This document shows, piece after piece, positions 24,276-33,564 of a stretch of DNA of 64,000 bases (positions are counted from its first letter, which is position 1; the number at the start of each line of letters is the position of its first letter). The DNA is taken from assembly GCA_902801565.1 (NCBI GenBank), contig CADCIX010000013.1, positions 22,398 through 86,397 on the forward strand, written 5' to 3'. The position numbers and the translations under genes are program-made. The notes below the pieces were generated by a model. The model searched no databases. It was not told the DNA's origin and saw nothing but the letters and a program-made list of their open reading frames with translations. Source of the DNA: an uncultured Veillonellaceae bacterium. GTDB taxonomy: Bacteria > Bacillota > Negativicutes > Selenomonadales > Selenomonadaceae.

Positions 24276-24713
24276 GTGCAGATAGATCCTCTGTCCAGTA
24301 CAGGGCTGAAACCGAACAATACCTATGGTTCCGCGAACTATGCAGCAGGTGAGGCACAGTTCTCCCAACAGCTCAAGGAGGCGGAGCGCAAGGCCATGAA
24401 GGGCTATGGCGCGGGGCATGTGGTGAACAGCGAGGACATCAGTGCCAGGGACAAGGAACTCAAGGAGGCCTGCAAGGGCTTCGAGACCATGTTCCTTCAG
24501 ATGATGTACCGGGAAATGCGCAAGACGGTTCCGGAGGATCCCATGTTCGGCAAGTCCAATGCCATGGATATCTTCGAGGACATGCGCGACACGGAGCTCA
24601 TGAAGGCGACAGCGGAAGCGGGTGGCATCGGCCTCGCCGATATCATCTACAAACAGCTTGCTCCCTCAGTTCTCAGGCAGGAGGCTTTGGAACACGAGCA
24701 GGGCATAAAATAA
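24276..24713 (+). CDS. flgJ: FlgJ-like rod-binding protein, no muramidase domain
   Basis: 145 residues starting at GTG (24276), preceded by AAAGGATG. It contains the rod-binding FlgJ N-domain (LKEACKGFETMFLQMMYREM, then AMDIFEDMRDTELMKATAEA). The peptidoglycan-hydrolase domain present in gammaproteobacterial FlgJ is missing, as in many other bacteria, so another hydrolase must open the wall. Last gene of the cluster, followed by a strong terminator. Confidence 0.9.
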   Translation: MQIDPLSSTGLKPNNTYGSANYAAGEAQFSQQLKEAERKAMKGYGAGHVVNSEDISARDKELKEACKGFETMFLQMMYREMRKTVPEDPMFGKSNAMDIFEDMRDTELMKATAEAGGIGLADIIYKQLAPSVLRQEALEHEQGIK

Positions 24714-24717
24714 ATGT

Positions 24718-24757
24718 AAAATTGCAGGATGCCAGGGCATCCTGCAATTTCTTTTTT
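24718..24757 (+). terminator. Rho-independent terminator after flgJ
   Basis: A stem between 24718-24731 and 24737-24750 with a short loop, then TTTTTT at 24752-24757. Confidence 0.92.
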
Positions 24758-24827
24758 GCGAGTTTTGTGCTATGATATGGTACAATATCATCTTTTTCTT
24801 TTGGAGTTTTTTGGAGGTTTTTGTTTC

Positions 24828-26312
24828 ATGAGGTTCTTTCCACGCAGGTCCGCTTGTTTGGCGGCAGTTTTCGGCATAGCATTTCAGGCAGTCGTATGGG
24901 CTGCCCCCGCATCTTCTCTTTCCGGTGTGCGCTTCCACAGCGGCAGCGAGCATGACCGTATCGTGTTTGACTGGAACGCGATGCCCGGCTATCAGGTGAA
25001 TTCATCGGACGATGGCAAGTGCATCACCCTGACCTTTCGGGGACTTCCCGGCAAAGGATGGAAAAAGCCGGAAATATCCGGTGCTCTGGTGAAGAAGATT
25101 TCCTATGAGGAAAAAAATGGACGTTTCCTGGTGAAGATTTTCCTGAACCGCCCCTTGAAATACAAGGTTGACAAGCTCCAGTCCCCCGCACGGGTATTTG
25201 TGGATGTCCTTCCCGACAAGCAGGAGCCCGTAAAGCCACAGACATCCGACAAGCCGGGAACCACGGCCTTGCAGGGTTCAGGCGAGCCAAAGGGAACTGC
25301 CGGCCCCACGAGGGATTTCACGGAAATCCAATTGGCCCCCGGCCTCAAAAAGACCATCTATTCCAGATGGGACAGCGATGGACCGGTGAAGGCATTCTTC
25401 ATTGAGGCGGACAAATCCCGTTATCGCATCAAGCCTGCCCTGGATGGCAACCAGGTAATCGGCAGGGAGAGCGTGAGCAGGATCTCTGATGAGCAGGATG
25501 CAGTGGCGGCGGTCAATGCCTCCTATTTCGCATGGAATGGGGATATCCTGGGAGACCTGAAGATCGACGGGACTGTCGTCGGCACGACCTATATGGAACG
25601 CACTGCCATGGGAATCGAAGATGACGGCTCTGTGATCTTCGGCCGCCCGACTTACAGCGGCCTGGTGACCCTGGGCAATCGATCCTGGCCCGTGGGAGGC
25701 GTGAATGCGGAGCGCGGCGCAGACAGCCTTGTGCTCTACAATCACTGGTATGGGCCCTCGACGCGGACGAATGAATACGGCCTGGAGTTTGTTGTGAAAA
25801 ACGGAAAGGTCACGGATATCCGGACCGGGAATACCCCCATACCGTCAAACGGTGTGGTCGTTTCCGTGCATGGGACGGCCATGGCTGCCTTTCAAGGGGT
25901 TCGCGTCGGTGATGCCGCAGATATCCAGGAGGATATGGGCAATGAGTGGAACCGGGTGAATCAGGTGATCGGTGCCGGTCCCCGCCTTCTGGCAAACGGG
26001 AAGATCCAGGTGACCGCAGGCGAGGAGCAATTTCCCTCAGATATCCGCTACGGAAGGGCGCCGCGCAGTGCCTTTGGCGTGACGAAGGACGGCAATTATG
26101 TCCTCGCCGTGGTGGATGGCCGCCAGTCCCAAAGCCATGGATGCACTTTGACGGAATGGGCGGAGCTCCTGAAGCAGTACGGCTGCGTGAATGCCCTGAA
26201 TTTCGATGGCGGCGGCTCCAGCGCCCTCGTCATTGGCGGCCAGCTCCAGAACTCGCCCTCGGATGGCGAGGAACGCAGCGTGGGCAGTGCCTTGGTCATC
26301 CTGGAGAAATGA
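24828..26312 (+). CDS. AMIN-domain plus phosphodiester glycosidase (NAGPA-like) protein
   Basis: 494 residues. A signal peptide (residues ~1-25, ending WAAP), an AMIN domain (about 30-115, SLSGVRFHSGSEHDRIVFDW) that may bind peptidoglycan, and a C-terminal phosphodiester alpha-GlcNAcase-type domain (about 165-490) with AAVNASYF and the catalytic-type LNFDGGGSSALVI block. NAGPA-type enzymes cleave sugar-phosphodiester bonds in polymers or phosphorylated glycans. The combination suggests envelope polymer trimming or capsule turnover. The ATG follows GGAGG. It converges with the prepilin peptidase gene. Confidence 0.87.
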   Translation: MRFFPRRSACLAAVFGIAFQAVVWAAPASSLSGVRFHSGSEHDRIVFDWNAMPGYQVNSSDDGKCITLTFRGLPGKGWKKPEISGALVKKISYEEKNGRFLVKIFLNRPLKYKVDKLQSPARVFVDVLPDKQEPVKPQTSDKPGTTALQGSGEPKGTAGPTRDFTEIQLAPGLKKTIYSRWDSDGPVKAFFIEADKSRYRIKPALDGNQVIGRESVSRISDEQDAVAAVNASYFAWNGDILGDLKIDGTVVGTTYMERTAMGIEDDGSVIFGRPTYSGLVTLGNRSWPVGGVNAERGADSLVLYNHWYGPSTRTNEYGLEFVVKNGKVTDIRTGNTPIPSNGVVVSVHGTAMAAFQGVRVGDAADIQEDMGNEWNRVNQVIGAGPRLLANGKIQVTAGEEQFPSDIRYGRAPRSAFGVTKDGNYVLAVVDGRQSQSHGCTLTEWAELLKQYGCVNALNFDGGGSSALVIGGQLQNSPSDGEERSVGSALVILEK

Positions 26313-26323
26313 TGAACCGTTCC

Positions 26324-26971
26324 TTACGTGCCTTCCGTCAGGAGGAAGAAGATTGCGGCAAGGCAGAAGTATGGGCCGTAAGCAAAGGCCTCCTGACGTT
26401 TTTTCTTCTTTGAGAGCAGCAGGAAAAGCGCAGCCAGGCCGCCGAGCAGGAGCCCGAGAACGACAATGCTTGGGAGGCGTTCGGAACCGAACCACAGTCC
26501 AAGGACGGCGATGAGCTTCACATCGCCGCCGCCAATCCCTCCCCGCGTCAAAATGGCGAGAAGCAAGAATGCCAGGCCCCCGAGGAAGCCCGACAGCAAG
26601 TGGTCAAGGACAGGCATCCCCAGCAAAAGAGTTGCTGCAAGGCCTGCAAGGGCAAAGGGAAGCAACATGGCATCGAAGATCACATATTGCTCGAAATCCG
26701 TGCAGGTAATGAGGAGCAGGAAAAACAAGGCGAGAAGCCCCCAGAAAAGCGCCTCGCCCTGCAGGAATCCCGCCAGATGAAAACCGCAAGACGCGCCGAG
26801 CAGGGAAAGCCAAAGGCGCCGATGGCGGGCACGCTGCCTTATGCCTTCGGGAAAGCTCAATATGCCCCTGGAACCGGCATAGAGGGTATCGATCCAGGCA
26901 GAGCCGAAGGAAACGAGGGCAAGGATGAGAAGCAGTGCAGCGCAAATGGGCAGGAGAGAGAGAGATGACAT
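26324..26971 (-). CDS. Prepilin peptidase (TadV/CpaA-like, A24 family)
   Basis: 215 residues with several transmembrane segments. The aspartates in TCTDFEQYVIFD and IGGGDVKL match the two conserved Asp motifs of A24 leader peptidases. There is no N-terminal methyltransferase zinc motif, so it is the short peptidase form. It is likely to process the Flp pilins and TadE of the Tad locus that begins 2 kb away on the other strand. The ATG at 26971 follows AAAGGAGG. Confidence 0.85.
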   Translation of the reverse strand: MSSLSLLPICAALLLILALVSFGSAWIDTLYAGSRGILSFPEGIRQRARHRRLWLSLLGASCGFHLAGFLQGEALFWGLLALFFLLLITCTDFEQYVIFDAMLLPFALAGLAATLLLGMPVLDHLLSGFLGGLAFLLLAILTRGGIGGGDVKLIAVLGLWFGSERLPSIVVLGLLLGGLAALFLLLSKKKKRQEAFAYGPYFCLAAIFFLLTEGT

Positions 26972-27099
26972 GGATGAAGCCTCCTTTTTGCAAAATGTTC
27001 CCTTGAATTGTAGCACAGACCGGGAATGGATGTACAGGCAATCCCTGGCAAGATTATTTGCCGGATGAATCAAGAACATTTGAGGGAAGGATGAGTCAT

Positions 27100-28794
27100 A
27101 TGATGCAGATACTGGGGGAGTGGGGAAAACGAGGCGTTGCCTTTTTGCTGCTTTTTGTTGGTGTCCTGATTCAAAGGTGGGATCTTGATTTTGACGCATG
27201 GTTCATCCTGAACGGTGGCCGTTATGTCATGGAACATGGCATTCCCCATGAAGAACCCTTCACGATGCATGAGGGACTGCATTTTGTCTTGGAACAATGG
27301 CTGACGGGGGTTCTTTTCTGGAATGTATACGACAGCTTTGGCCCCATGGGACTCTTGCAGATGGTCTTTGTCATCTGTTGCGTCCTGATCTATGCATACT
27401 ATCGCCTGTGCCTTTTGGTGAGCAATGGGAATCGGCAGGTGGCAACACTGATGGCTATGGTCGTTGGTATCGTGGCCGCCCCATTCTTTTTTGTGACACG
27501 GCCTCAGGTCATTTCCACACTGCTCTTTGTGTCAGAAGTGTTTTTGCTGGAACAATATGCCCGCAGAAACCAATGGAGGTGGCTCCTGCCTCTCCCGTTG
27601 CTCTCTCTGCTTCTCGTCAATCTTCATGCGGCCCTTTGGCCCATGCTGCTCATTCTGCTCCTTCCCTTTTTCGCTTCCTGGGGTGTGGGCAAGCTGGACG
27701 TGCTGCCAAGGGAATACCATGGCAAGTTTCCAGTGCTCCCCTTTGCTCTGGCTGCCCTGGGCATATTTGGGGCAGGTTTTTGCAATCCCTATGGGTGGGA
27801 GGCCATGTCCTTTGTTTTTTACTCCTATGATCCGGAGATTCACGGGCGCATTGGTGAGATTCATCCCGCAACAATACAAGGCTTTTTTGGAAAATTCTTT
27901 TTCGGCTGGATTCTCTTGCTGACCATCATCCAGGGACGGCATGCAATGCCCCTGCACTACATTCTGCTGACTTTTGGCACGGCGCTGATGGGGCTGTGTG
28001 CCCAGAGGAATGCCTTTCTGTTTTTCTTCCTCGGCACCTTTCCTTTGGCCTATGCAGCGCGGGAATGGAAATCCGTCTTGCTTTCCGGCAGACAGGGCAT
28101 GGGAAGCCCTTTGCGGCTTTTGCCCTTTGTGATCCTATGCCTCCTGTTGGGACACCGGGCGCTTGTGGAGGGCACTATGGCAGGACTGCCCCCCATCGTG
28201 CTTTTCCTGTTCATTATTCTGGCACTTTGCCTCGTGTGTTACGTTTTTTGCTATACGGAAGAGGGGCGGAGGTTCAGTTTCAAAGTTCCCATGCTGCGGT
28301 TGAAGTGTGGGGCAATTCTTCTGTCCCTGTCTGCATTTTTAGGGTTCATCATCTACTATCCGAATTTGCATGGCGAGGATTTTGGGGCACAATATGAACC
28401 AACGGTTGATTTTTTGCTGGAGAAGCAAGCTGCGTCGGATATCGTCCTTTGGACTGGCTTCAATACGGGGGCATATCCTGAATTTCGCGGCATCCGTTGC
28501 TATGTGGATGCCCGCCCGGAAATATTCCTGCCCTCCAACAGTCACCAGGAGCATAATATAATTAAAGAATATTATGATTTGGTGGACGGGAAGATATATT
28601 ACCGGGATTTTTTCCATCAGTATCATTTTACCCATGTACTGACGGTGGAGGCCGATGGAGTTGTGCATGCGATGCTGCCCTATGACGACGGCTTTCGCCT
28701 GATCTATGAGCAGAAGGATGAGGCGGGCAATGTGCTTTGTCGCTTGTTCGAGATTGTGCGGGAGGAAGACGGTGCGGCAGGAAAAAAATTTTAG
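27100..28794 (+). CDS. Large polytopic membrane protein, GT-C glycosyltransferase-like
   Basis: 564 residues with about ten transmembrane segments in the first 420, then a soluble C-terminal region. The segment DAWFILNGGRYVMEHGIPHE plus EQWL early in the protein resembles acidic-loop regions of GT-C type transferases (lipid-linked sugar donors), but the family is not certain. The ATG at 27100 has GGGAAGG 9 bases upstream. It stands between the prepilin peptidase and cpaB, so it could glycosylate pilus components, an inference from position only. Confidence 0.65.
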   Translation: MMQILGEWGKRGVAFLLLFVGVLIQRWDLDFDAWFILNGGRYVMEHGIPHEEPFTMHEGLHFVLEQWLTGVLFWNVYDSFGPMGLLQMVFVICCVLIYAYYRLCLLVSNGNRQVATLMAMVVGIVAAPFFFVTRPQVISTLLFVSEVFLLEQYARRNQWRWLLPLPLLSLLLVNLHAALWPMLLILLLPFFASWGVGKLDVLPREYHGKFPVLPFALAALGIFGAGFCNPYGWEAMSFVFYSYDPEIHGRIGEIHPATIQGFFGKFFFGWILLLTIIQGRHAMPLHYILLTFGTALMGLCAQRNAFLFFFLGTFPLAYAAREWKSVLLSGRQGMGSPLRLLPFVILCLLLGHRALVEGTMAGLPPIVLFLFIILALCLVCYVFCYTEEGRRFSFKVPMLRLKCGAILLSLSAFLGFIIYYPNLHGEDFGAQYEPTVDFLLEKQAASDIVLWTGFNTGAYPEFRGIRCYVDARPEIFLPSNSHQEHNIIKEYYDLVDGKIYYRDFFHQYHFTHVLTVEADGVVHAMLPYDDGFRLIYEQKDEAGNVLCRLFEIVREEDGAAGKKF

Positions 28795-28973
28795 GTTCCT
28801 TAGTATAGCACAAACAGGAATCGAAAACACAGTCATTTCCTCCTATAAAGCAGATTTAAAAAAATAGGACTTTCCTCCCAAGGTATTTGGGAAGATTTGT
28901 AGAAGTAACAAGGTAAGGATGTATTCTTAAATTTATTCAGATATTTATCCAACTATAGGGGAGGGACGCTTCG

Positions 28974-29942
28974 GTGAAACTGCCAAAAGTCGCGGAATCC
29001 ATCATGGAGTTCATTGAAGGCATGACACCGCGAGGACTGTTGCTTTTGTCTGCCGTGGCAGGGCTGCTGGCCTTTGGGCTCTTTTTCCTGGTGCTGTCCA
29101 GCATCATGCCGGACAAGGGCCCGGAAAACCGGCCGGACATGGCCATGGTGAAGGTCGTCACGGTCAAACGGGACATTCCGGTACGGACGGAACTCAAGGA
29201 GGAAATGCTTCAAGTCATTGAAATGCCAAAGTCCGCTGTTCCGGAGGACGCCATAAAGGATATCAACGTTGTTCTGGGCAAGCCTGTCCGGTCCATGATT
29301 TTCAGCGGCGATATCCTCACGGCACGCAAATTGTTCCCCGACCAGAAAGAAGCGGGCTTTACCGGGACGATTCCCGCGAATTGCCGCGCCATTTCCCTCG
29401 CCATTGACGATGTCACAGGTGTGGCGGGCTTTGCTCTTCCGGGGGATTATGTGGATGTCATGACGGTCTCGGACAAGGTCAAGGACGGCAAGGTGACGGG
29501 AGAGATCCTCCTGCAGAATGTATTGCTTCTCAGCATCAACAAGATTACCGATGCGGCAAATGCCGGCGGAGAAAAGGGCAAAGACAGCAAAGAAGGGGGC
29601 AAGGTTCAGGCGGTTGATTCCCTTGCCACTGCAACCCTGGCGGTGCTGCCGGAGGAAGCCCTTCGGCTGATGGTGGCCTCCCAGACAGGGAAGGTCTATC
29701 TGGTTCTGCGTCCCTTCCGCCCGGCCGAGCCCTACATCATCGATACGAACTACACCATTACCCTGAACCAGGGCAAAAAGGCAGAGACGGCCCCTGCAGC
29801 ACCGATGCCGGTATCTGCACCGGTATCGGCGCCTGCACCGGCATATACCCCGCCGGCAGAGTCATACAGCGGTTCCTATGACGCATCTTATGCGGGTGGG
29901 AGCAGCATAGAAGTCATTCGGGGGACACAGTTCTCAAAGTAA
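28974..29942 (+). CDS. cpaB: Tad pilus assembly protein CpaB/RcpC
   Basis: 322 residues from a GTG at 28974 with AGGGGAGGG upstream. A single N-terminal transmembrane segment (about 20-45), a SAF-like domain (VVTVKRDIPVRTELKEEML) and the RcpC domain (GVAGFALPGDYVDVMTVSDK), then a Pro/Ala-rich tail. CpaB/RcpC acts with the secretin in Tad pilus assembly. First gene of the Tad locus. The 179 bp upstream are AT-rich with no clear promoter. Confidence 0.9.
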   Translation: MKLPKVAESIMEFIEGMTPRGLLLLSAVAGLLAFGLFFLVLSSIMPDKGPENRPDMAMVKVVTVKRDIPVRTELKEEMLQVIEMPKSAVPEDAIKDINVVLGKPVRSMIFSGDILTARKLFPDQKEAGFTGTIPANCRAISLAIDDVTGVAGFALPGDYVDVMTVSDKVKDGKVTGEILLQNVLLLSINKITDAANAGGEKGKDSKEGGKVQAVDSLATATLAVLPEEALRLMVASQTGKVYLVLRPFRPAEPYIIDTNYTITLNQGKKAETAPAAPMPVSAPVSAPAPAYTPPAESYSGSYDASYAGGSSIEVIRGTQFSK

Positions 29943-29972
29943 CGATTCCAAAGCGAAAGCGAGCGAGAAATC

Positions 29973-31583
29973 ATGAATTCATGGGGAATACGGGCAGGCC
30001 TTCTTGCAGGAGCCCTGGTTTGTGCCACGCCGGTGGCAATGGCCGCAACGACTCTGAGCATAGGAATGAACGAATACTTCCATTTCGCGGCACATGGCGT
30101 TGTCAGCCGGATTGCCGTGGGTAATCCGGAGGTTGCGGATGTCACGCTCTTGTCGGACGACACGGAATTCCTGATTGTTGGGAAAAAGGCGGGAACCACA
30201 ACCCTTCTGGTTTGGTATGAGAACGGGCTTCTGGAAGAGTACGTTATCGGTGTCAGCCTGGATGACGCCGGACAGAGCTATATCATCCAGCAGGCCATCG
30301 GGCTGCCTCATGTCAAGGTCCGTGTGATCATGAGCGGGGAAAACCCCCGCATCCTTCTGGAGGGCACGGTGAAAGACCAGGTGGAGCATGACCGTGCTGT
30401 GAAGATTGCAAGTCTCTACAGCGGCGACAATGAAACGACGGAGACGAAATACGGCAATGATGACGGCGGCTTCGAGTACGATCTCGCCTACCGTTCGGCC
30501 CGTACCTATGCCAATGTGGTGGATCTCCTGCAGATACAGAATCCAACGCAGATCCGTCTGGAGACACAGATCATCGAGGTATCCTACAACAAGGATGATA
30601 CCTATGGTACCCTGTTCCATTCTGCCACGGCCAAGACCATGGATACGGATACCGGCTTTACCACGGTGACGGCAGGGGCTGCAGGAACTTTTTACGGTGG
30701 CGAGGATTTCGCCAATTTGCACGATACCGGCTTCTGGCTGCTGGATCATTTCAGCCGGGTGAATGCCACCATCGACCTGCTGCTCAAGGACGGAAAGGCA
30801 AGGATACTTTCCCGGCCCAATATCTCCACGCTGAGCGGGGCCAAGGCGAAGATACACATTGGAGGCAGCCTGCCTTTCCCAAAGGACAGCGGCAACAGCA
30901 GCACCACCTTTGAGTGGAAGGACTACGGCATCCGCCTCAACATCATTCCCGTCATGGAATCCGACCATAGGATCACGGCGGAGGTTCATGCAGAGGTCAG
31001 TGCGCCGGATTACACCCGGACCATCCAGACCTCGGCGGGAACGGTGCCCTCCATGCGCTCCAGGAATGTTCATTCCCTTGTCCACATGGATGAAGGCTAT
31101 ACCATGATCATCGGCGGCCTCCTGAGTTCGGAGGATGCCAAGAGCGTCCAGAAGATACCACTTCTCTCCAGCATCCCCATCATCGGCGAGTTCTTCAAGC
31201 ATACCAGCAAGACCAACGAAAAGAGGGAGCTGATCATTCTCGTCACTCCACGGGTGATTGACGGTGACACTCCTGCGGAGATGTCGGACAAGATGAGGGA
31301 ATGGTATGCCCAGAACGAATACGAGGCACGGAATCGCAACCAGGTGGATGTGAACAATCCGCCTTTGCCGGAGAAGGAAGCAAAGAAAGAAGAGGAAAGG
31401 GACCTGGAAAGAAAGACGCCGGACAGGACCACCCCGGAGGCGAGGGCGGCGGAACAAAGAGAGGAAGTATCCGCCGCAAGGATTGCGGAAGAGGCAGCAG
31501 GATTTGGGATCGTGGATACTTCGCCAAGCCAGCCGATCCAGCCCGGCAGCTATCAGAGATTCAATGATGTCGCTACACCCTGA
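29973..31583 (+). CDS. cpaC: Tad pilus secretin CpaC/RcpA
   Basis: 536 residues. A signal peptide (ending MAATT), a pilus-secretin N-domain (HGVVSRIAVGNPEVADVTLL), BON/N-type domains, then the secretin core (LKDGKARILSRPNISTLSG, SLPFPKD, GYTMIIGGLLSSEDAKSV and ILVTPRVID). It forms the outer-membrane pore for the Tad pilus. A charged ~85-residue C-terminal tail is unusual. It starts 30 bp after cpaB. Confidence 0.93.
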   Translation: MNSWGIRAGLLAGALVCATPVAMAATTLSIGMNEYFHFAAHGVVSRIAVGNPEVADVTLLSDDTEFLIVGKKAGTTTLLVWYENGLLEEYVIGVSLDDAGQSYIIQQAIGLPHVKVRVIMSGENPRILLEGTVKDQVEHDRAVKIASLYSGDNETTETKYGNDDGGFEYDLAYRSARTYANVVDLLQIQNPTQIRLETQIIEVSYNKDDTYGTLFHSATAKTMDTDTGFTTVTAGAAGTFYGGEDFANLHDTGFWLLDHFSRVNATIDLLLKDGKARILSRPNISTLSGAKAKIHIGGSLPFPKDSGNSSTTFEWKDYGIRLNIIPVMESDHRITAEVHAEVSAPDYTRTIQTSAGTVPSMRSRNVHSLVHMDEGYTMIIGGLLSSEDAKSVQKIPLLSSIPIIGEFFKHTSKTNEKRELIILVTPRVIDGDTPAEMSDKMREWYAQNEYEARNRNQVDVNNPPLPEKEAKKEEERDLERKTPDRTTPEARAAEQREEVSAARIAEEAAGFGIVDTSPSQPIQPGSYQRFNDVATP

Positions 31584-31600
31584 AACGGGAGGGAATGAGG

Positions 31601-32413
31601 ATGGAGGAAGGTCGCAGAGGCATTGTCGCCACGGTATTCAGCACGGCCTCGGCGGTGGGCAAGACACTCATCGCCATCAATATGGCCGCAGAACTGGTTC
31701 GGGAGGGTTATCATGTCTGCCTGGTAGATCTGGATCTGCAGTTCGGCGACGTGGCAAATTACCTGCACCTGGAGGCGGAGTATTCCCTGGCAGACGCCCA
31801 GCGGGAGGCCAAGACGAACACGGAGGGCTTCGATGTCAAGAAATTCCTGACGGTGTACGGTTATCAGGGATGGAGTTTCTATGTCCTTCCTGCCCCCTTT
31901 GCCCTGGAAGAGGCCTATAACATCTCCACTCCGGCCGTGCAGCACATCCTGCAGCAGCTCCAGCTCGACTTTGACTTCGTTGTGGTGGACACCACATCGG
32001 CCTTCAGCGAGATGAACCTGGCGGTCATGGACATGAGCACCATCATCACCTTCCTGGGCATCGTGGATTTCATTCCCACCATCAAGAACATGAAGATTGG
32101 CTGCGACACCATTCGCAGCCTGGGATATGAGGCCAACAAGATCCGCATCGTGCTCAACCGCAGCAATTCCAAGACGAAGATCGATCTGGCGGACGTGGAG
32201 CAGCTTTTGGGAGAGCCCTTCTATCATGTCCTCCCGAATGCCTTTGAGCCGGCCCGGAAGTCGATCCAGACGGGAGTGCCTCTGGTGTATTCCTCCACCA
32301 ACGCCCTGTCCACGGAGCTCCGGGCATTGGTGGAACGCTACACGAACCGCACGTCAAGCCATGAGTCGAGTTCGTCGGGAGTCTCTTCCTGGTTCAAGAA
32401 GATTTTCAATTGA
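31601..32413 (+). CDS. CpaE/TadZ-like MinD-family ATPase without receiver domain, degenerate P-loop
   Basis: 270 residues. The P-loop region reads VFSTASAVGKTLIAIN, so the GKT survives but the KGG lysine of a deviant Walker A is replaced. DLDLQFGDVANYL and VVVDTTSAFSEMNL are Walker A'/B-type blocks. It may localise the Tad machinery or bind nucleotide without the normal intersubunit lysine. The ATG at 31601 follows GGGAGG. It is the first of two tandem ATPases. Confidence 0.82.
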   Translation: MEEGRRGIVATVFSTASAVGKTLIAINMAAELVREGYHVCLVDLDLQFGDVANYLHLEAEYSLADAQREAKTNTEGFDVKKFLTVYGYQGWSFYVLPAPFALEEAYNISTPAVQHILQQLQLDFDFVVVDTTSAFSEMNLAVMDMSTIITFLGIVDFIPTIKNMKIGCDTIRSLGYEANKIRIVLNRSNSKTKIDLADVEQLLGEPFYHVLPNAFEPARKSIQTGVPLVYSSTNALSTELRALVERYTNRTSSHESSSSGVSSWFKKIFN

Positions 32414-32434
32414 TGTTGGCGGAGGTGCTGACAA

Positions 32435-33556
32435 GTGGATTACCGGGTCATTTTGATCGAGAACAACCGGGTGATGCTGGAGCGCCTGTCCAGCGTGGTC
32501 CGCGGCATCGATGGCTATGAGCTCGATGCCCGCTACCAGCAGGCAGGGGATGCTCTGGGACAGGGAAAGATGTTCCAGCCGAACCTCATCCTTCTGGATA
32601 TCGATGTACCTCAGAATCTGGCATTGATTCCAGAGTTCACCGATGCTTTTCCGGGGGCGGCACTCCTTTGCCTCAGCAGCAATTGGAATGCCAACAATGC
32701 GGCGCAGATCGTGAAGGCCGGCGCCAAAGGCTATCTGCTCAAGCCCTTCACGGCACAGGAATTCATCGAGGCCGTCCATACCTTTGGCAGGAGCGGCATG
32801 GCGGCATCCTCGGAGACACTGGCCTTCTTCAGCCCCAAGGGAAAGAGCGGCAAGACGACGCTGGTGGCAAACCTCGCCCTGAGCCTTGCACGGAAAAGCG
32901 GAGAGGGCGTTGGCATCATCGATGCGGACCTGCAGTTCGGGGACATGGCGGTCTTCTTCAATCTCTCCCCTCAGAGCACCATCGTGGAGGCGGTGCGGGA
33001 TATCGAATTCCTCTCCCCCATCACATTGAACTCCTATTTCCTGGAGGTGCCGGAGGTGGACAACCTTCGCATTCTCTGCGGCACGAAAAAGCCGGATTAT
33101 GCGGAGCTGGTGGACATCGAGCCCTTCGAGGAAGTGGTGCGCATGGCCCAGAGCCTGTTCCGCTATGTGCTCATCGACCTGCCTCCGGGGTTCAATCCCG
33201 TTTCGATATCGGCGGCGGAGCTTTCCACCCAGACCTATCTCGTGGCCATGATTGGCGGCGGCTTTGAGATACAGCATATGAGACGGGCCATGGAAATTTT
33301 CAAGGCATGGCCGGATTACGGGAAGCGGGTCAAGCCCGTGTTCACCCGGGTGGAGCCCTGCACGGACGAGCAGCGCCAGTGGCTGTCCAGGGAGATGGAT
33401 TTCCCCGTGGATGCCATCCTTCCCAATGAGTACCTGCTGGTGTCGGCAGCGGCCAACAATGGCCGCATGGCGGTGGACAACCGCTCCGGCACGGTGTTTG
33501 CGGACAATATCAACCGTCTGGCCGATGAGATCATCGGGCGGCGGAAGATGAGGTGA
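32435..33556 (+). CDS. tadZ: CpaE/TadZ-like ATPase with receiver-like N-domain
   Basis: 373 residues from a GTG at 32435 with GGAGGTG upstream. An N-terminal receiver-like domain (about 1-115, LILLDIDVP, KGYLLKPFTAQEFIEAV) is joined to a MinD-type ATPase (SPKGKSGKTTLVANLAL, DADLQFGDMAVFF). TadZ/CpaE places the Tad assembly complex at a cell pole. It overlaps the following frame by a few bases. Confidence 0.9.
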   Translation: MDYRVILIENNRVMLERLSSVVRGIDGYELDARYQQAGDALGQGKMFQPNLILLDIDVPQNLALIPEFTDAFPGAALLCLSSNWNANNAAQIVKAGAKGYLLKPFTAQEFIEAVHTFGRSGMAASSETLAFFSPKGKSGKTTLVANLALSLARKSGEGVGIIDADLQFGDMAVFFNLSPQSTIVEAVRDIEFLSPITLNSYFLEVPEVDNLRILCGTKKPDYAELVDIEPFEEVVRMAQSLFRYVLIDLPPGFNPVSISAAELSTQTYLVAMIGGGFEIQHMRRAMEIFKAWPDYGKRVKPVFTRVEPCTDEQRQWLSREMDFPVDAILPNEYLLVSAAANNGRMAVDNRSGTVFADNINRLADEIIGRRKMR

Positions 33557-33564
33557 AACAAGAC

